NCBI RefSeq assembly: GCF_000471905.2
Contig: NW_006500357.1
Coordinates: 3,239,503-3,303,502 of the forward strand
Direction: 5' to 3'
From: Amborella trichopoda
Taxonomy: Eukaryota > Streptophyta > Magnoliopsida > Amborellales > Amborellaceae
DNA: 64,000 bases
The position numbers and the translations under genes are program-made. The notes under the pieces are model-generated. The model had not been told where the DNA came from. It did not search any database and worked only from the letters and a program-made list of their open reading frames with translations. Positions 10,849 through 22,600 of the stretch are shown piece by piece (positions within the stretch are counted from its first letter, which is position 1; the number at the start of each line of letters is the position of its first letter).

Positions 10849-11205
10849 AGGTAAGGTGCACCTTCAAATTTTATCATGATATATAATTTTGATATAAAAT
10901 GTTCTTAGAACTATTTTAAAATCTATTTTTATATCTAATTATAAAACTTTAAATTTAAATATGGTTAAAATCAAGTATATCTATAAACATATGAAAATCT
11001 TGAAAATGGACGGTTAGATAATATGTTGTAAAATGCACTATTTTTAAGACTTAAAATCTTTTTATTTTTTATGTTCATACATCTTAATGTCGAGATGATC
11101 AATCAAATGGTTTTGCAACGTTAAAACTACCTTTTTCTGATGGATTTTTGAGGTGCATCCATAGTTCTACATTATAAGGTTTCATCCTTACATAAACTTT
11201 TTACA
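10849..11205 (+). repeat. Dispersed repeat family A, copy 1
   Basis: A non-coding AT-rich element starting near AAGGTGCACCTT and ending near TTTTTGAGGTGCATCC. It shares an inner block (GTCGAGATGATCAAT, about 11,089) and a GAAAATCTTGAAAATGGAC stretch with copies at about 12,040-12,420 and 23,690-23,890 (inverted), 19,010-19,540 and 54,340-54,545. The two ends are partly inverted (GGTGCACCTT / GATGCACCTC), which suggests a MITE, but exact termini and target duplication could not be fixed. Confidence 0.5.
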
Positions 11206-11537
11206 AAAAAAATTGTGCATAAAACAAAACTAACTCTCGTTTTGGATTTCTTTCCAAACCATACAGCTGTAGCAGATCTCGCCATATGTCATGATCCTAA
11301 CTTAAAAAAAAGAATTGGCACTTATCATCCCCATGATTAAGGCTCTTTAAGAAGTATACCGACTAAAATGTCCAATTTTGGATTGAAACTTCAACCCCTT
11401 TGAGCGATGCACGCCGCTAATAATACTTCTCTGTGTGAAAACTGCATATTGCTGAATTTGTGATCGGATTGGCCTCATGGATTGGGAAAGCATACAATAG
11501 AGCCATGGAATATGTTATAGACCATATTCATGTTTAG

Positions 11538-11760
11538 TAGGGCTGGCAATGGGCCAGGGAACCCTTAGGGCATGGGCCACAAACTTTGGCCCAGGGGCTG
11601 GGCTAGAGCTTAGTGCCTGTGCAGTTCGGCTCGGCCCAGCCCTTGTTTTCTTGTTCTCTTTCGCTTTTTCTTCATTTATTTTTGCCCTGGCTCAGCCTGG
11701 TGCTAACAGGGCTAGGGCTGGCCAAGGAGACAAGCCTGGCCCAGCCGGTTGCCACCCTTA
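11538..11760. mobile_element. hAT-type MITE, 223 bp
   Basis: Ends are TAGGGCTGGCAA and, inward from the right, TAAGGGTGGCAA, the TAGGGGTGGCAA-like termini common in plant hAT elements. It is flanked by a perfect 8-bp duplication, ATGTTTAG (11,530-11,537 and 11,761-11,768). The inside is G+C-rich with repeated GGCCCAG-like words. The open frame across it is a composition effect. Confidence 0.88.
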
Positions 11761-12039
11761 ATGTTTAGTTGGCCAAATGTAGACGATATTTTCACCCATA
11801 TTAAAAATTCTTGTCATTCGCACAATGTGTTTCTATCACAATTTTTTTTTGGTATGTAAATCTCTAAATGATGAACTCTATATTTGCATAATAGATTTAG
11901 GTAATTGGGATGCCCCTCTGCTATGCTTCCCTGCCAAACCTTTTCACAATTTTTGAAGTGATAGAAATACCAATGCCTTGATTTGCAATTCCTTGCAAAG
12001 GTGGCTTTCTTTATTTGCTTGGGGGGATGACATTCAAGA

Positions 12040-12420
12040 ACTAAAATACGGTATTAGAGTTGACTGCCATCCTGACCTTATGAAGGAAAAAGCTTGTCTA
12101 ATCATGAAGGAAAAAGTTTATACAAGGCATAAAAAACCCACTAAAAAAGGTTTATTCGGATGCTCCCAATTGATCATCTCGACATTGAGATATATAGAAA
12201 AAAAGAAAAGGTTTTTAAGTGTTAAATATAGTGCATCTTCTAATGTATTATTTGGACCATCTATTTTCAAAATTTTCAAGTATTTATAGATATGCATGTT
12301 CTGTACCATTTGTAGGGTTTTAAATTTCATAATTAGGCATAAAAATAGATTTTATTGCCATCATAAATAATTCCGGTACTGAGATTGCATTTTTGGACAA
12401 GACTTAGTGGTGCGCCTTAC
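12040..12420 (-). repeat. Dispersed repeat family A, copy 2 (inverted)
   Basis: The reverse complement matches copy 1: GTGCATCTT at about 12,232, a TTTTCAAAATTTTCAAGTAT stretch at about 12,262, and a GGTGCGCCTTAC end near 12,410-12,420. The left boundary is uncertain. Confidence 0.45.
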
Positions 12421-12473
12421 TTTGATTATTTAAGGTTGACACCTTATACAAGTCACGCCCTATCATAAAATAT

Positions 12474-12534
12474 CAAGAGCGCTTGATGCGTCAACGAAGT
12501 CATATTGGTACCAAGAGCGCTTGATGCGTCAACT
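12474..12534 (+). repeat. Tandem duplication around the MITE target site
   Basis: AAGAGCGCTTGATGCGTCAA occurs twice, 38 bp apart. A longer related unit (GCGTCAA...GGATAAAATGAATA...ACACAATGTCCCT) recurs on both sides of the following MITE, to about 13,175. The MITE entered an existing tandem duplication. Confidence 0.6.
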
Positions 12535-12564
12535 AACTCATGTTTTGAGTGGATAAAATGAATA

Positions 12565-13062
12565 GGGAAAGCTTTCTATGTTCCCCCTACAACATAGAAG
12601 TTTTAGGTTCCCCCTACCATCCAGTTGTCCATTTTTTATCAAGAGAGTCGCTCTTCGTTTGATCTTAGATCCGACGTCTCCAAATATATATTTTTTAGTT
12701 TTTTTAATACAATTTTTGGTACATGTCATCTTCTCATTGGGGCGCACCTATAAAAAATATTAACAATAATTTTTCGATAAAAAATAATGACCAAAATACT
12801 CCTTAAAACTTTTAGAGGTATTTTGGTCATTTTATTTTATTGAAAATATTTTTTTTATATTTTTCGTTAGTGCGAATTTAATATAGGAATAGACATCCAA
12901 ATTTTGGTGTCAAAACAGTTTGTAGAAAAAAAATTAAAAATAAAACAGTGAGGGACGTGACATTATGATTGGAGCAATCTTGACCCTCCATTCAAAAATG
13001 GACGGTTGGATAAAAAGGAACATAGAACTTCTACGTTGTAGGGGAACATAGAAAGCTTTCCC
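12565..13062. mobile_element. Mutator-like MITE, copy 1 (498 bp)
   Basis: Long terminal inverted repeats of about 45-50 bp beginning GGGAAAGCTTTCTATGTTCC. The flanks carry a 9-bp duplication with one mismatch, AAATGAATA (12,556-12,564) and AAACGAATA (13,063-13,071). The centre holds an imperfect inverted repeat around GACCAAAATACTCC / TATTTTGGTC. There is no coding. Nine-bp duplications and long TIRs are typical of Mutator-like elements. Confidence 0.85.
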
Positions 13063-13583
13063 AAACGAATAATAGTTACACAATGTCCCTCAGCTCTTGG
13101 TGCGTCAAGTACCTCATATTTGTACCTGCATGTTTTGCGTGGATAAAATGAATAATATTTACACAATGTCCCTAAGGTTGAACATTTGGTTTCTTTAAAG
13201 AGGTCACCGTATTGAATCTGAAAGTGTGTCCCAGACTAACCTCTCTCTCTCTCCCCTCCCTCCCTCTTAGTGGTTTTGTTCCACTCATGACTGAACTCGC
13301 TATTGGGCAGGAACAAAAAACAGTCTTTACTACTTGGGTTTTGACAAGACTTGAGCTTAGTCTTGACTAATTGGGTTTTGACAAAGCTTAGCTTACGAAG
13401 GAACTGGACTTTGCATTACAATATAGAGATACTCAATTTTAAATCATTCAATTTGGATGTACACCAAGAATGCATTGATTCCCAGCACAAGTTCATCAGG
13501 ATGCAAATGCAAAATTTGGATATCATATTTAAAATACAGGAGTATTCTACATGTGGGGACGGAATTTACATGCATGCATATCT

Positions 13584-13677
13584 TCAAGCATGCTTAAAGA
13601 GCTTCATGCTGAGCCAGTGAAAGTACACTGCTACCACCAGAATGGCAAGTGTTGAAGGCACCAACAAACAGTAGTAC
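13584..13677 (-). CDS. PIGY: PIG-Y-like gene, exon 2 (terminal)
   Basis: 94 nt: the last base of the split Arg codon, 30 codons and TGA at 13,586-13,584. It encodes the second membrane segment and the WLSMKLFKHA tail. The acceptor AG is at 13,679-13,678. Confidence 0.82.
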
Positions 13678-16600
13678 CTAACAGAATTAACCTCATATGA
13701 GAAAATAATCAGAATTCCAATTATGTAGAAACAGCAATGTAGCAGTAGTTATTATATACAAACAAATTTTGATAAAGAGTCATAATCATTGGGTAGTCCT
13801 ATCAATTACCTCAAAACCGAATTGCTAGATACGCTGCTTTCATAAGAGCCAAATTTATATTATGGAAAAGTTTTCTCTACATTTTGCTAGTTTTTCTTTT
13901 GTATGGTCTTATCATCATTCTCATATAATGTCAAGCTTCATAAAAAATCACATACGGAACCTCGGATTTCTTTCCAGACCTACATCATTGTGATGATTTC
14001 AGCTTGATTTGGTCTTCTATCAATTCCAATTTTTTGGTGTTTAGTGCTTTGTTCCCTACACAGGATACACCAAATGCAGATGCGACCAAGCAAGCATATG
14101 ATTGGAGAACATTTGAGTTAATTGCTCACAAAAGACGAGTATATAGACTAACTTACCTGCTGGTTTATTTATTTATTTTAGAATGGATCTGACTCCATAA
14201 TAGCTAGGGGGCTATAGTTTCTTCCTACTTGCGCAAACCAAATGCAAAATGTCTTATTCTGTCCTTAGGTTGGCTGTGCATTATTTATGGAACGCTCAAT
14301 TAGTACAGGAAATGATATGGAGTGGATGACTTAGGAGCTGAACTACCCTCTTCGGCAATTTCGTGCCAAAGCTTGTACATACATGGTGTGAAAATAAGAA
14401 ACCGTGTTTTTATAACAAATCTCATACTTTTTTTTTGAGTGTGTTAACATTGTATTTAAAGAGGGTAGAATTACAGAGGCTATAATATTAAAAGGCAACC
14501 CACAAACGGGTACCCTGTACAGAAAAGGAATGAACTGACAATCCTATACAGTAGAAAAGATTAGCATAGACAGAATGTAAAGATGGGAAGACGCATGCTC
14601 AAATAAGTGCTACGTCACTTCCCTACGTTGAATCAAGTTTATAGCCAATTGGAAAGCCCCTTAGCCAAGGTGTCAGCCTCGGAATTGGCCTCTCTCCAAA
14701 TGTGGCACCACAGTATTGGAGTTGAGGTACTGAGTTGTTGTGTCGCGTCAAAAGCATCACCCACTCCAAGGCCACAATGAACTGTCCAAGGATCAAGCCA
14801 ACACATTCTTGGAATCACCTTCAACTACTAGAGTATGGCCCAAGATGATAAAAAATTCTGAGGCCCTCCTGAAGTGCTTGGGCTTCTGCGGCTGGAGAAT
14901 CCGAAAAACCAATAGGAAAGGAGAAGGAACTCAGGATGACTCCTTCATTGTCTCAAAATAAACCTCCAATGCCTGCTGGCCCTGGGTTACCCAGGGAGCA
15001 TCCATCAAACTTTAGCTTGATCTGGCCAGGATCAAGGGGTCCACAAAGAAGCATGAGGTATTCTAAAAGATTCAGCAAGGAGGGCCAATTGAGTTGGACT
15101 TCTGAGAGGGACAAGTAGCTGAATTGTTTATTGTGAGTTGCCCAAAATCTAACCAAGGATTTGACGACCTCGATCAAGACCGACGGGTTGGACCATTGGC
15201 TGCAGAAGATTCTGCTGTTCCTTTCCTGTCAGATGACCGAGAGGGTTGCTGCCACAGAGGCTCTCCATAAAGTGATGCCTGCCTTAGACCATGGAGGGGA
15301 GAAGTGAGCTCTAAAGAGATGGGGGACAGTAGGAGGGGTCACCCATTGCCAATGGGACTGTTGAATGAGATCAGTCCAAAGGGAGGATGCCACATTGCAA
15401 TGGATGAAGATGTGGCCATTGGTCTCCTCTTCCTCCAAGCACATGCTACATCTGTTAGGGATCTGCATCCTTCTCCTCTGAAGGAGGTCGACTGTGAGTG
15501 CTCTTGGACCAGGCTCTAACAGAAACAGACAGACCACCATTGGGGGTTTGGGGTTGGGAAAGGGATCTAAAAGGATATGACCGAGAAGACTCCTGAAGGA
15601 GTCGGGGTCAAAACTAGTTTATCAGCGCACCGAAGAGGGAGAAAGAGAGAATGTAAGGTCAAGGAGAGGCTGAGGAACTGCTGCAATTCATGGTCCATCA
15701 AAGCCCTTCTAAAGTTGGGATTCCAGTTTCGACAATGTCCCGAGACTTCCATATGGAATTCAACTGAGGCTTGTGCTTTCGTAGCGAGCCGAAACAAACT
15801 GGGATATTGGACCTTTAGAGGTTCGTGGCCCACCCATGGGTCTAACCAAAAGAGGGTCCTGTTACCACTGAGGGGGCGCATTCTGATATTGGATTTGAAT
15901 TGAGTGTACGGGTGAAGGATTGATTTCCAGGCCCCTGACGAGTTACTGTGGGCACTGCGCTCAGGGACTCAGGATGGGTCCAAAGCACGGTGTTTGGAGT
16001 TGATGACATCCTGCCATAGATGGTTGGTTTGGGTGGCCAGCCTCGACCACCATTTATCGAGAAGGGCAAGGTTGTTAAGCTTGAGTCTGCATATCCCAAG
16101 ACCCCCTTGAGACCAGGAAATGAGGTGGATTTTCTTGTCCCCACTTCTTGACCAAAAGGAAATTTCTCATGAGTTGTTCCAGACGCCGCACCACAGAGTG
16201 CACTTAGACTTATGTTGTGCAGTAGTATATCGGAATATTTGAGAAGGTGGCCTTCATGAGAGAACTGCGCCTAACCAATGAAAGGAATCTGCCCTTCCAG
16301 CTCGCGAATCTACAATCAAAATCTATTATGTGACTCCAAAGGTTGAGCTTAGGTTTACCAAGACAAAGAGGTAATCCCAAGTAAGAGAAGGGGAGTTCTT
16401 TGGCAGTGTACCCCCACTGGGATGAGATAGTATTAACTAGGGATGAATTTACTGCCACCCTTGACATTTTGGTCTCGCCGGAGGCCATTTCGAAGCATTT
16501 CAAGAAGATGAGAAGGTGGCTCAGCTGCTGAGAGTAGGCGTCGCAAAAGACCAGCATGTCGTCGGCATATTGCAGATGGCTGATGACGGGGCTTAGGCGA

Positions 16601-19600
16601 CCCACCATGAAGCCTTTAAGAAGCTCAGCTTGGTACATCTGCGAGATAGATCTCCTGAACACCTCACCCACAATAGAAAATAAGAAGGGAGAGGGGGGGT
16701 CTCCTTGGCGGAGTCCCTGAGACGAAGGGAAGAATCCCTTTGGGGAGCCATTTATTAGAATAGAGAAAAAAGGACTGAACACACAACCTTTAATCCAAAG
16801 ATGCTATCGATCCCCGAAGCCCATGCATGATAGAGCCTTGTCGAGGAAACCCAATTGATATGATCGTAGGCTTTCTCCCAATCCACCTTTACAACGATCC
16901 CAGAGATGTTAGAGACGTGTCTAGAGTGGATGACCTCGTGTGCTACCCAAAGTAGCATCAAGGATCTGTCTCTCCTCGACAAATCCACCCTTGGTGGGGG
17001 AAATGACCTATCCAAGGACCACTCGAAATCTGGAAGTGAGCACTTTGGAAAGGACCTTGTAGGAACTATTAATGAGGCTAATAGGCCTAAAATCTTTGAG
17101 TTCCTCTGCCCCTTCGATTTTTGGGATCGACACGATAAAAGTCACGTTCATAGCCTTATGGCTTTACCCCTCTAGTATGAAACTCTAGGAAGAAGGCCAT
17201 GATATCAGATTTAACGGCCAAAATGTTTTGAATAGGGCAATTGGGAAGCCATCAGGCCCTGAGGCCCAGTCCTGGCCAAGATCAGAAATCGCCTTGAGGA
17301 TTTCTACTTCATCGGAAGAGCATTCGAGCCGTGCAGGTGAGTGAAGAGGGATGGTTAGGAAAGATAGGTCTGCCATCGTAGGCTTGGGTCCAGTGGGGAC
17401 CTTGAATAGGTTTTGGAAAAATTCGATCATGGTTCCTTCTATTTAAGGGGGTTGATCTAGGATTTGATTGCCCACTTTAAGCTGGGTTACAGTAGTGACT
17501 CACCTTCGGCAGTTGGCAATTTTATGAAAAAACACAGTATTCTGGCCTCTGTGTTTCAACCATTTGACACGGGACTGCTGAGCCCAAAAGATTTCCTCTT
17601 TCTGAAGGAGATTCTGGAAATCTAATTTTGCTTGAGATAGTGTTGCCCTTTCCATGGGGAGGAGGCTATGAAGATCTGCAGTGGAGTCCCATTGCTGAAT
17701 GGTGAGAAGAATTGCCTCTTTTTGGGAGTGGAAGTTGCCTTGCAGTCAGGAGCTCCAGGTTCTCAGGGCCCCTTTGAGGAGTTGAAGTTTTCTTTGCAGT
17801 CGAAAACCTGCCCAGCCCTGGACTTGGTTGGAGAAGGAGGCCCACCATTGTTGAATGAGATTAGGGAGGTCACGCTCCTCCAGCCAGGCCAATTTGAATC
17901 TGACATGTTTTGAGGCCCAAGAAACAGGGGAGTTGTCTAGTAAAATGGGGCAATAATCGGATGTGGGCTTTGAGAGGGCTAAGGAGTGTGAGCCAGGTAA
18001 ATTGAATCCCATTCCAAAGAGATGAGGTACCTATCCAATTTGGAAAGGGTAGGGTTTAAGGAATAACCTGACCAGGTGAAGAAGGCCCTTTGAAGAGGGA
18101 TATCCATGAGGTTTAGGCGAGACAGGAAGTCAAAGAAGTCCAACATATCTTTGGAAATGGAGGAGTTTGAATTCCTTTCGAGGACCAATGAGTAATGTTG
18201 AAATCCCCACCTATACACCAGGAGCAGGGTGGAGTTCTGCCTATGCTTTCCAATTCATTCCAGAAGTCTGGCCTAAGAATGGAGGAGTTTGGACAATAAA
18301 CTGCAGTGTAATTCCAGGGGAAGTTATCGGTAATGCGCCTAAGAGATATCCAAACCGAAAAGGACCCTATGGATGAGGATGAGAGGTTCATACTTGTAAA
18401 ATTGAGAGTTCAAAAACTACATACATCATTTTTTTATGGAGGTGGCCAAAGTGCCATTGAAGGGTTGAACAAAAAAATACAAAAATGGTGTCCACTCGAC
18501 CCATCACATCTAGGTTTATTTTGAATTTCATTCTTTCCTACGTGCACAAATCAACACATGGAGGTGCGAATCGTTAGTTGCAACATGGAATTATCATTTT
18601 AATTTTTTTTATATAAATCCAAATAACATGAAATTTGGAGCATCAACTCTTCTCATCGAGGCGAATCTAATAAAAATATTAATAAAATAATTTGTATAAA
18701 ATAAATTGACCAAAATACCCCTGAAACTTTTCAGGGGTATTTTGATCAATTTATTTTATGCGAATTATTTTTTTGATATTTTTATTAGATTCCACTATTT
18801 TTGAAGAATAGACGCTCCAAATTTCAAGTGATTTGGATTTGTAGAAAAAAATTAAAATTCAGTTACGAAATACAACTATGATCATTAGATCAGCCCAGAT
18901 TCAATTTGGGCTGTTGGGCTTACACTGTTCCATCAGCCCATGGGCTGACAACAGCTTTTTTCATATATATATATATATATATATGTTATGTTAGGGTTCT
19001 CACACTATAGAGCATTTTATAATTGTATGCAACAGATTTTGGACACTTATATACCCTTGTTTTGTACCCTTTTAAACTTTGTTGGGAGATGTAGTTTCAG
19101 TGTGAGGAATCTTATGATAACTTGAAAATTTGTATTCAACCCTAATAATAAAATTGAAAATTTTGAAAATGGTACACATTGAGCAGAGCCATAAACACTT
19201 GAAAATATGGAAAATATACTGTCACGATAATTTGTTACAAGATGCACCAGTTTTTTAACTTGAAAAGTTTTTTTTTTTTCTTTATATCCATACATCTCAA
19301 AGTCGAGATGATCAATTAGAAGTTTTTCCAACTTTAAAACACCTTTTTTTTGCTGGATTTTTGAGGTGCAGCTTACTTTTTTTTGGGTAAGTAAATAAAG
19401 GATAAGTCAGTGAGGATTTGGGCCTCTACCCTTTGGTGAGAATGGAGTCAAATACTTCATCATAGGACTCGTTGGTACTACCACCAAGGCCACAGCCCAT
19501 TCTCGGTGCACCTTAATTCTACAGTATAAACAAATAAACTTTTTCCACGTATGCAAACACGCACACACATACATATACACATATCTATAGGGTCAAAGAG

Positions 19601-22600
19601 CCAAAATAAATAAATTCATGTTACGAAAAAATATATCCCATTGAGACATCTCCAGTAAGATCTCCTAAGTGACTTTTTTATGGACATTTGTCGTTTTGAC
19701 ATACATTCATTCTCAAAGTCATATTATTTTTGGTTTTAGCCAAGTGATTGGGCAGATCATGCATTTGGGATGCTATTCATCGAAGTATACTCACTGTATC
19801 ACTCTAAGAGATAGCTGGTTCTCGTTTCGTAGGGAACTGTTTCTTTGTCTTTACATTTTTCTGATTCGTACTCAAACACATCATTTGCAAATAACCATGT
19901 TATTGACTTCAAATTTTGTATTAGCACAGCAAAATCCCAATCAATTATGCATTACTTGGTGTTTCAATAACAATAAATATCGAAGGTGCAAAAGATGAAC
20001 AAACCAAGGTAACCTGAACAAAAAGATTGACATGTTGGTAAGGACCAAGCAGCAAGTGTTCGTACACCTAGAAACTCAAGTGATCCAAAGAGAGACAATT
20101 CGTGAATAGGTTGGCTACTCTCTATTGTAATATTCAGCATATACATTACATCAGTCAAGTAAATCCTACATAAAGTGGCTATCCAAAACACATGGTTCGA
20201 ATGTAGTCACACTGAAGCCATCATATGAATATGAAGTTCCCAAAGTAGAACAATTGGATATTCTACAGAGCCTCTATATTTAGAACTCTCTTGCTTTGTT
20301 GTTTCCCACAAAATAAATACAAAAAGTACACAAATCGATGGTAGAAAATAATTATCTAGACAGTAGACCAATCCGAGTTTGTAAAGATGTAACCTGAAGA
20401 GTAGTGTTGGAGAAGAGGAGGCCCTTAAGGAGTGCAAATTGAATGTACTGTACATCAAAATGAACAGTTTGAAGATGTGGTTCTTAGGGGTAAAAGACAA
20501 TGAGGAGAGAAGCTGGAGGGAAAGATGAATATTATCCAATGATTGAAAGGACCAACATGACAAACCCAGAGGAGCAGGATTTGTTTCCGTTACTGAGAGA
20601 GGTTAGGTCCCTAACTTGATGGACTAATTCCCTTATATACCATGAAGTACATCAGGTAAGATGAAAAAGATCTAACACAGAAAACAATAGTAATAATACA
20701 AAATCCCTAACTGGGAAGAAAACATCATTTGATAACAGGATCCAAATTTTATTGATTCAATGGCAGCTTCTGCATAGAAACATTGGTCATGAAGAGCATG
20801 GGCCCAATTCTCTCCAGGACTTTGTTACATATAATATCAAACTGAGCCACTCTTGAAGGTTTAAACTGTGCCATCATTGAGCATCACTAGAGAAATTGGT
20901 TTTGGTAAGTAAATAAATCTCATGCCTGTATTAAAAAATCTTAACAGGCACATTAGTTGCTGATTGCTGAGAAACCAAGAAGTCTATTTTTTCTTTTTCT
21001 TTTTACCTGATAGCTGATGTTCAAGTACTAGGAACAGATTATTGGACAATGAACTGGCTGTGTATAGCACTGTGGTACAATATGGTGCCAATGTTGGATA
21101 CGGTGATCTCCAAAAATCAATGCCCAAGATTATCGTAACAAGTCTTCTTACTCTATGGGAAAACAAGATTTTGTTGATTTGAAAAATCACCATGCTATGA
21201 GTCTAAGAGGAGTTTCCAATTTCTATGGGACGTGTTTCTTTGGGTTTAGGAAAAATCATGTAGGGGGTTAAAACCTTATATAAGGAATGAGAAGATCAAG
21301 AATAGGTGTGCTCTTGATGGGTCACCCCTAATACGAACAGTCTGCTTGCTCTTGAAAGAGAGATGCACTTAGATAAAAGACTGTCAATAAGAGAAGTGAG
21401 CTTCCTAGAAAGAGAAACAGTAAAGCAGTGAGAGTGCTCCCATAAAGATTTGAGTGATACCCCCTTTTAGTTAAGAGACAATCTTTGTTGGTCTCGAGGT
21501 TATTGTCCAGGAAATTGATTTAGTAGTTGAAGAGAGATGGGCGATCCACCGAAGACGTTGGTTGAAAGAGCTAGTCTAAAAAGGTTACTTAACCATGTTT
21601 TGTCAAGGGTTAGAGAGGTAACTCTCATTGGTATGGTGGATTTGATTTTGTGATGGCCGTTAATGTAGCCCCTTGGGGATAAAACGATACAAATCTTTGT
21701 ATTCTTGATTTGTGTGTGTATCTATGCTTCCCCATGCTCTTATTATGATTTGTACGTGCCTATTTTGTTTCTAGCCTGCGAAGTATACAATCTTGGTGGA
21801 ATCCGATACTAGGTGTTCCTATTTTCGTATAGGAGCTTGGTTGAAACCTAACAACAAAAAGTTGATAACGCAGATGTCAGAACATCTAGTCATGATTAAG
21901 AAAAACAAGCATTTATACCTGTCGATAAGCCTGCAAAAATTAGAAGAATGAAACAAACAGAAGTATAAAATTAGAAGAACGGAATAAACAGAAGGATAAG
22001 TATTGAAGTGCAATAGTTCCTGAAGCGAACAAACAATACATGCTCGCCTCTGAAGGCTTAAGCCCACATCACCACCTGCATCTCTACTCTACCAAAAATT
22101 TCATCATATTATTATAAGTTGAAGTGAGTTTAAGGCTGGGTTTAGGAGAGCCTGCCATTGACGTCACCAAATGCACCGTAACCGGTCAATTCCTAGCCTA
22201 CGACTGGGGCCATTTACATGTTAACCATATTTTCAAGCATGTGTCCAATCTTAGCAATGACCTGCTCTATTAGAGTCATTGGGCTGCTTTTTCATAGAAG
22301 AGCTAGAGCATGAAACAAAAGGTCTGTGGCACGATCAATGGAGGCCTAAAACTGAGTAGAATGATAAAGAAATCCAGATTAAGTCTTGTGTTTCCTGTTC
22401 CTGTAAAATTTCATGGCTTTCCACAGATGCAGGCAATTTCAGTTGGTAAGTCTCAATGAATTTATCTCTTCATTTGAATTTTCAATCTGAATTTAGACAA
22501 TAAGAAACTCACTACTCCGAATTACATTCAGCATTTGTAGTTGTTAACCAAAGTAAATTCAATCCAGGAAGTTAAAACCAGATCACAATCAAAGTTCCTT

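Noticed and set aside
11549..11761. Open frame rich in Gly, Ala and Leu
   Set aside because: Lies entirely within the 223-bp hAT MITE and reflects its repeated GGCCCAG words.
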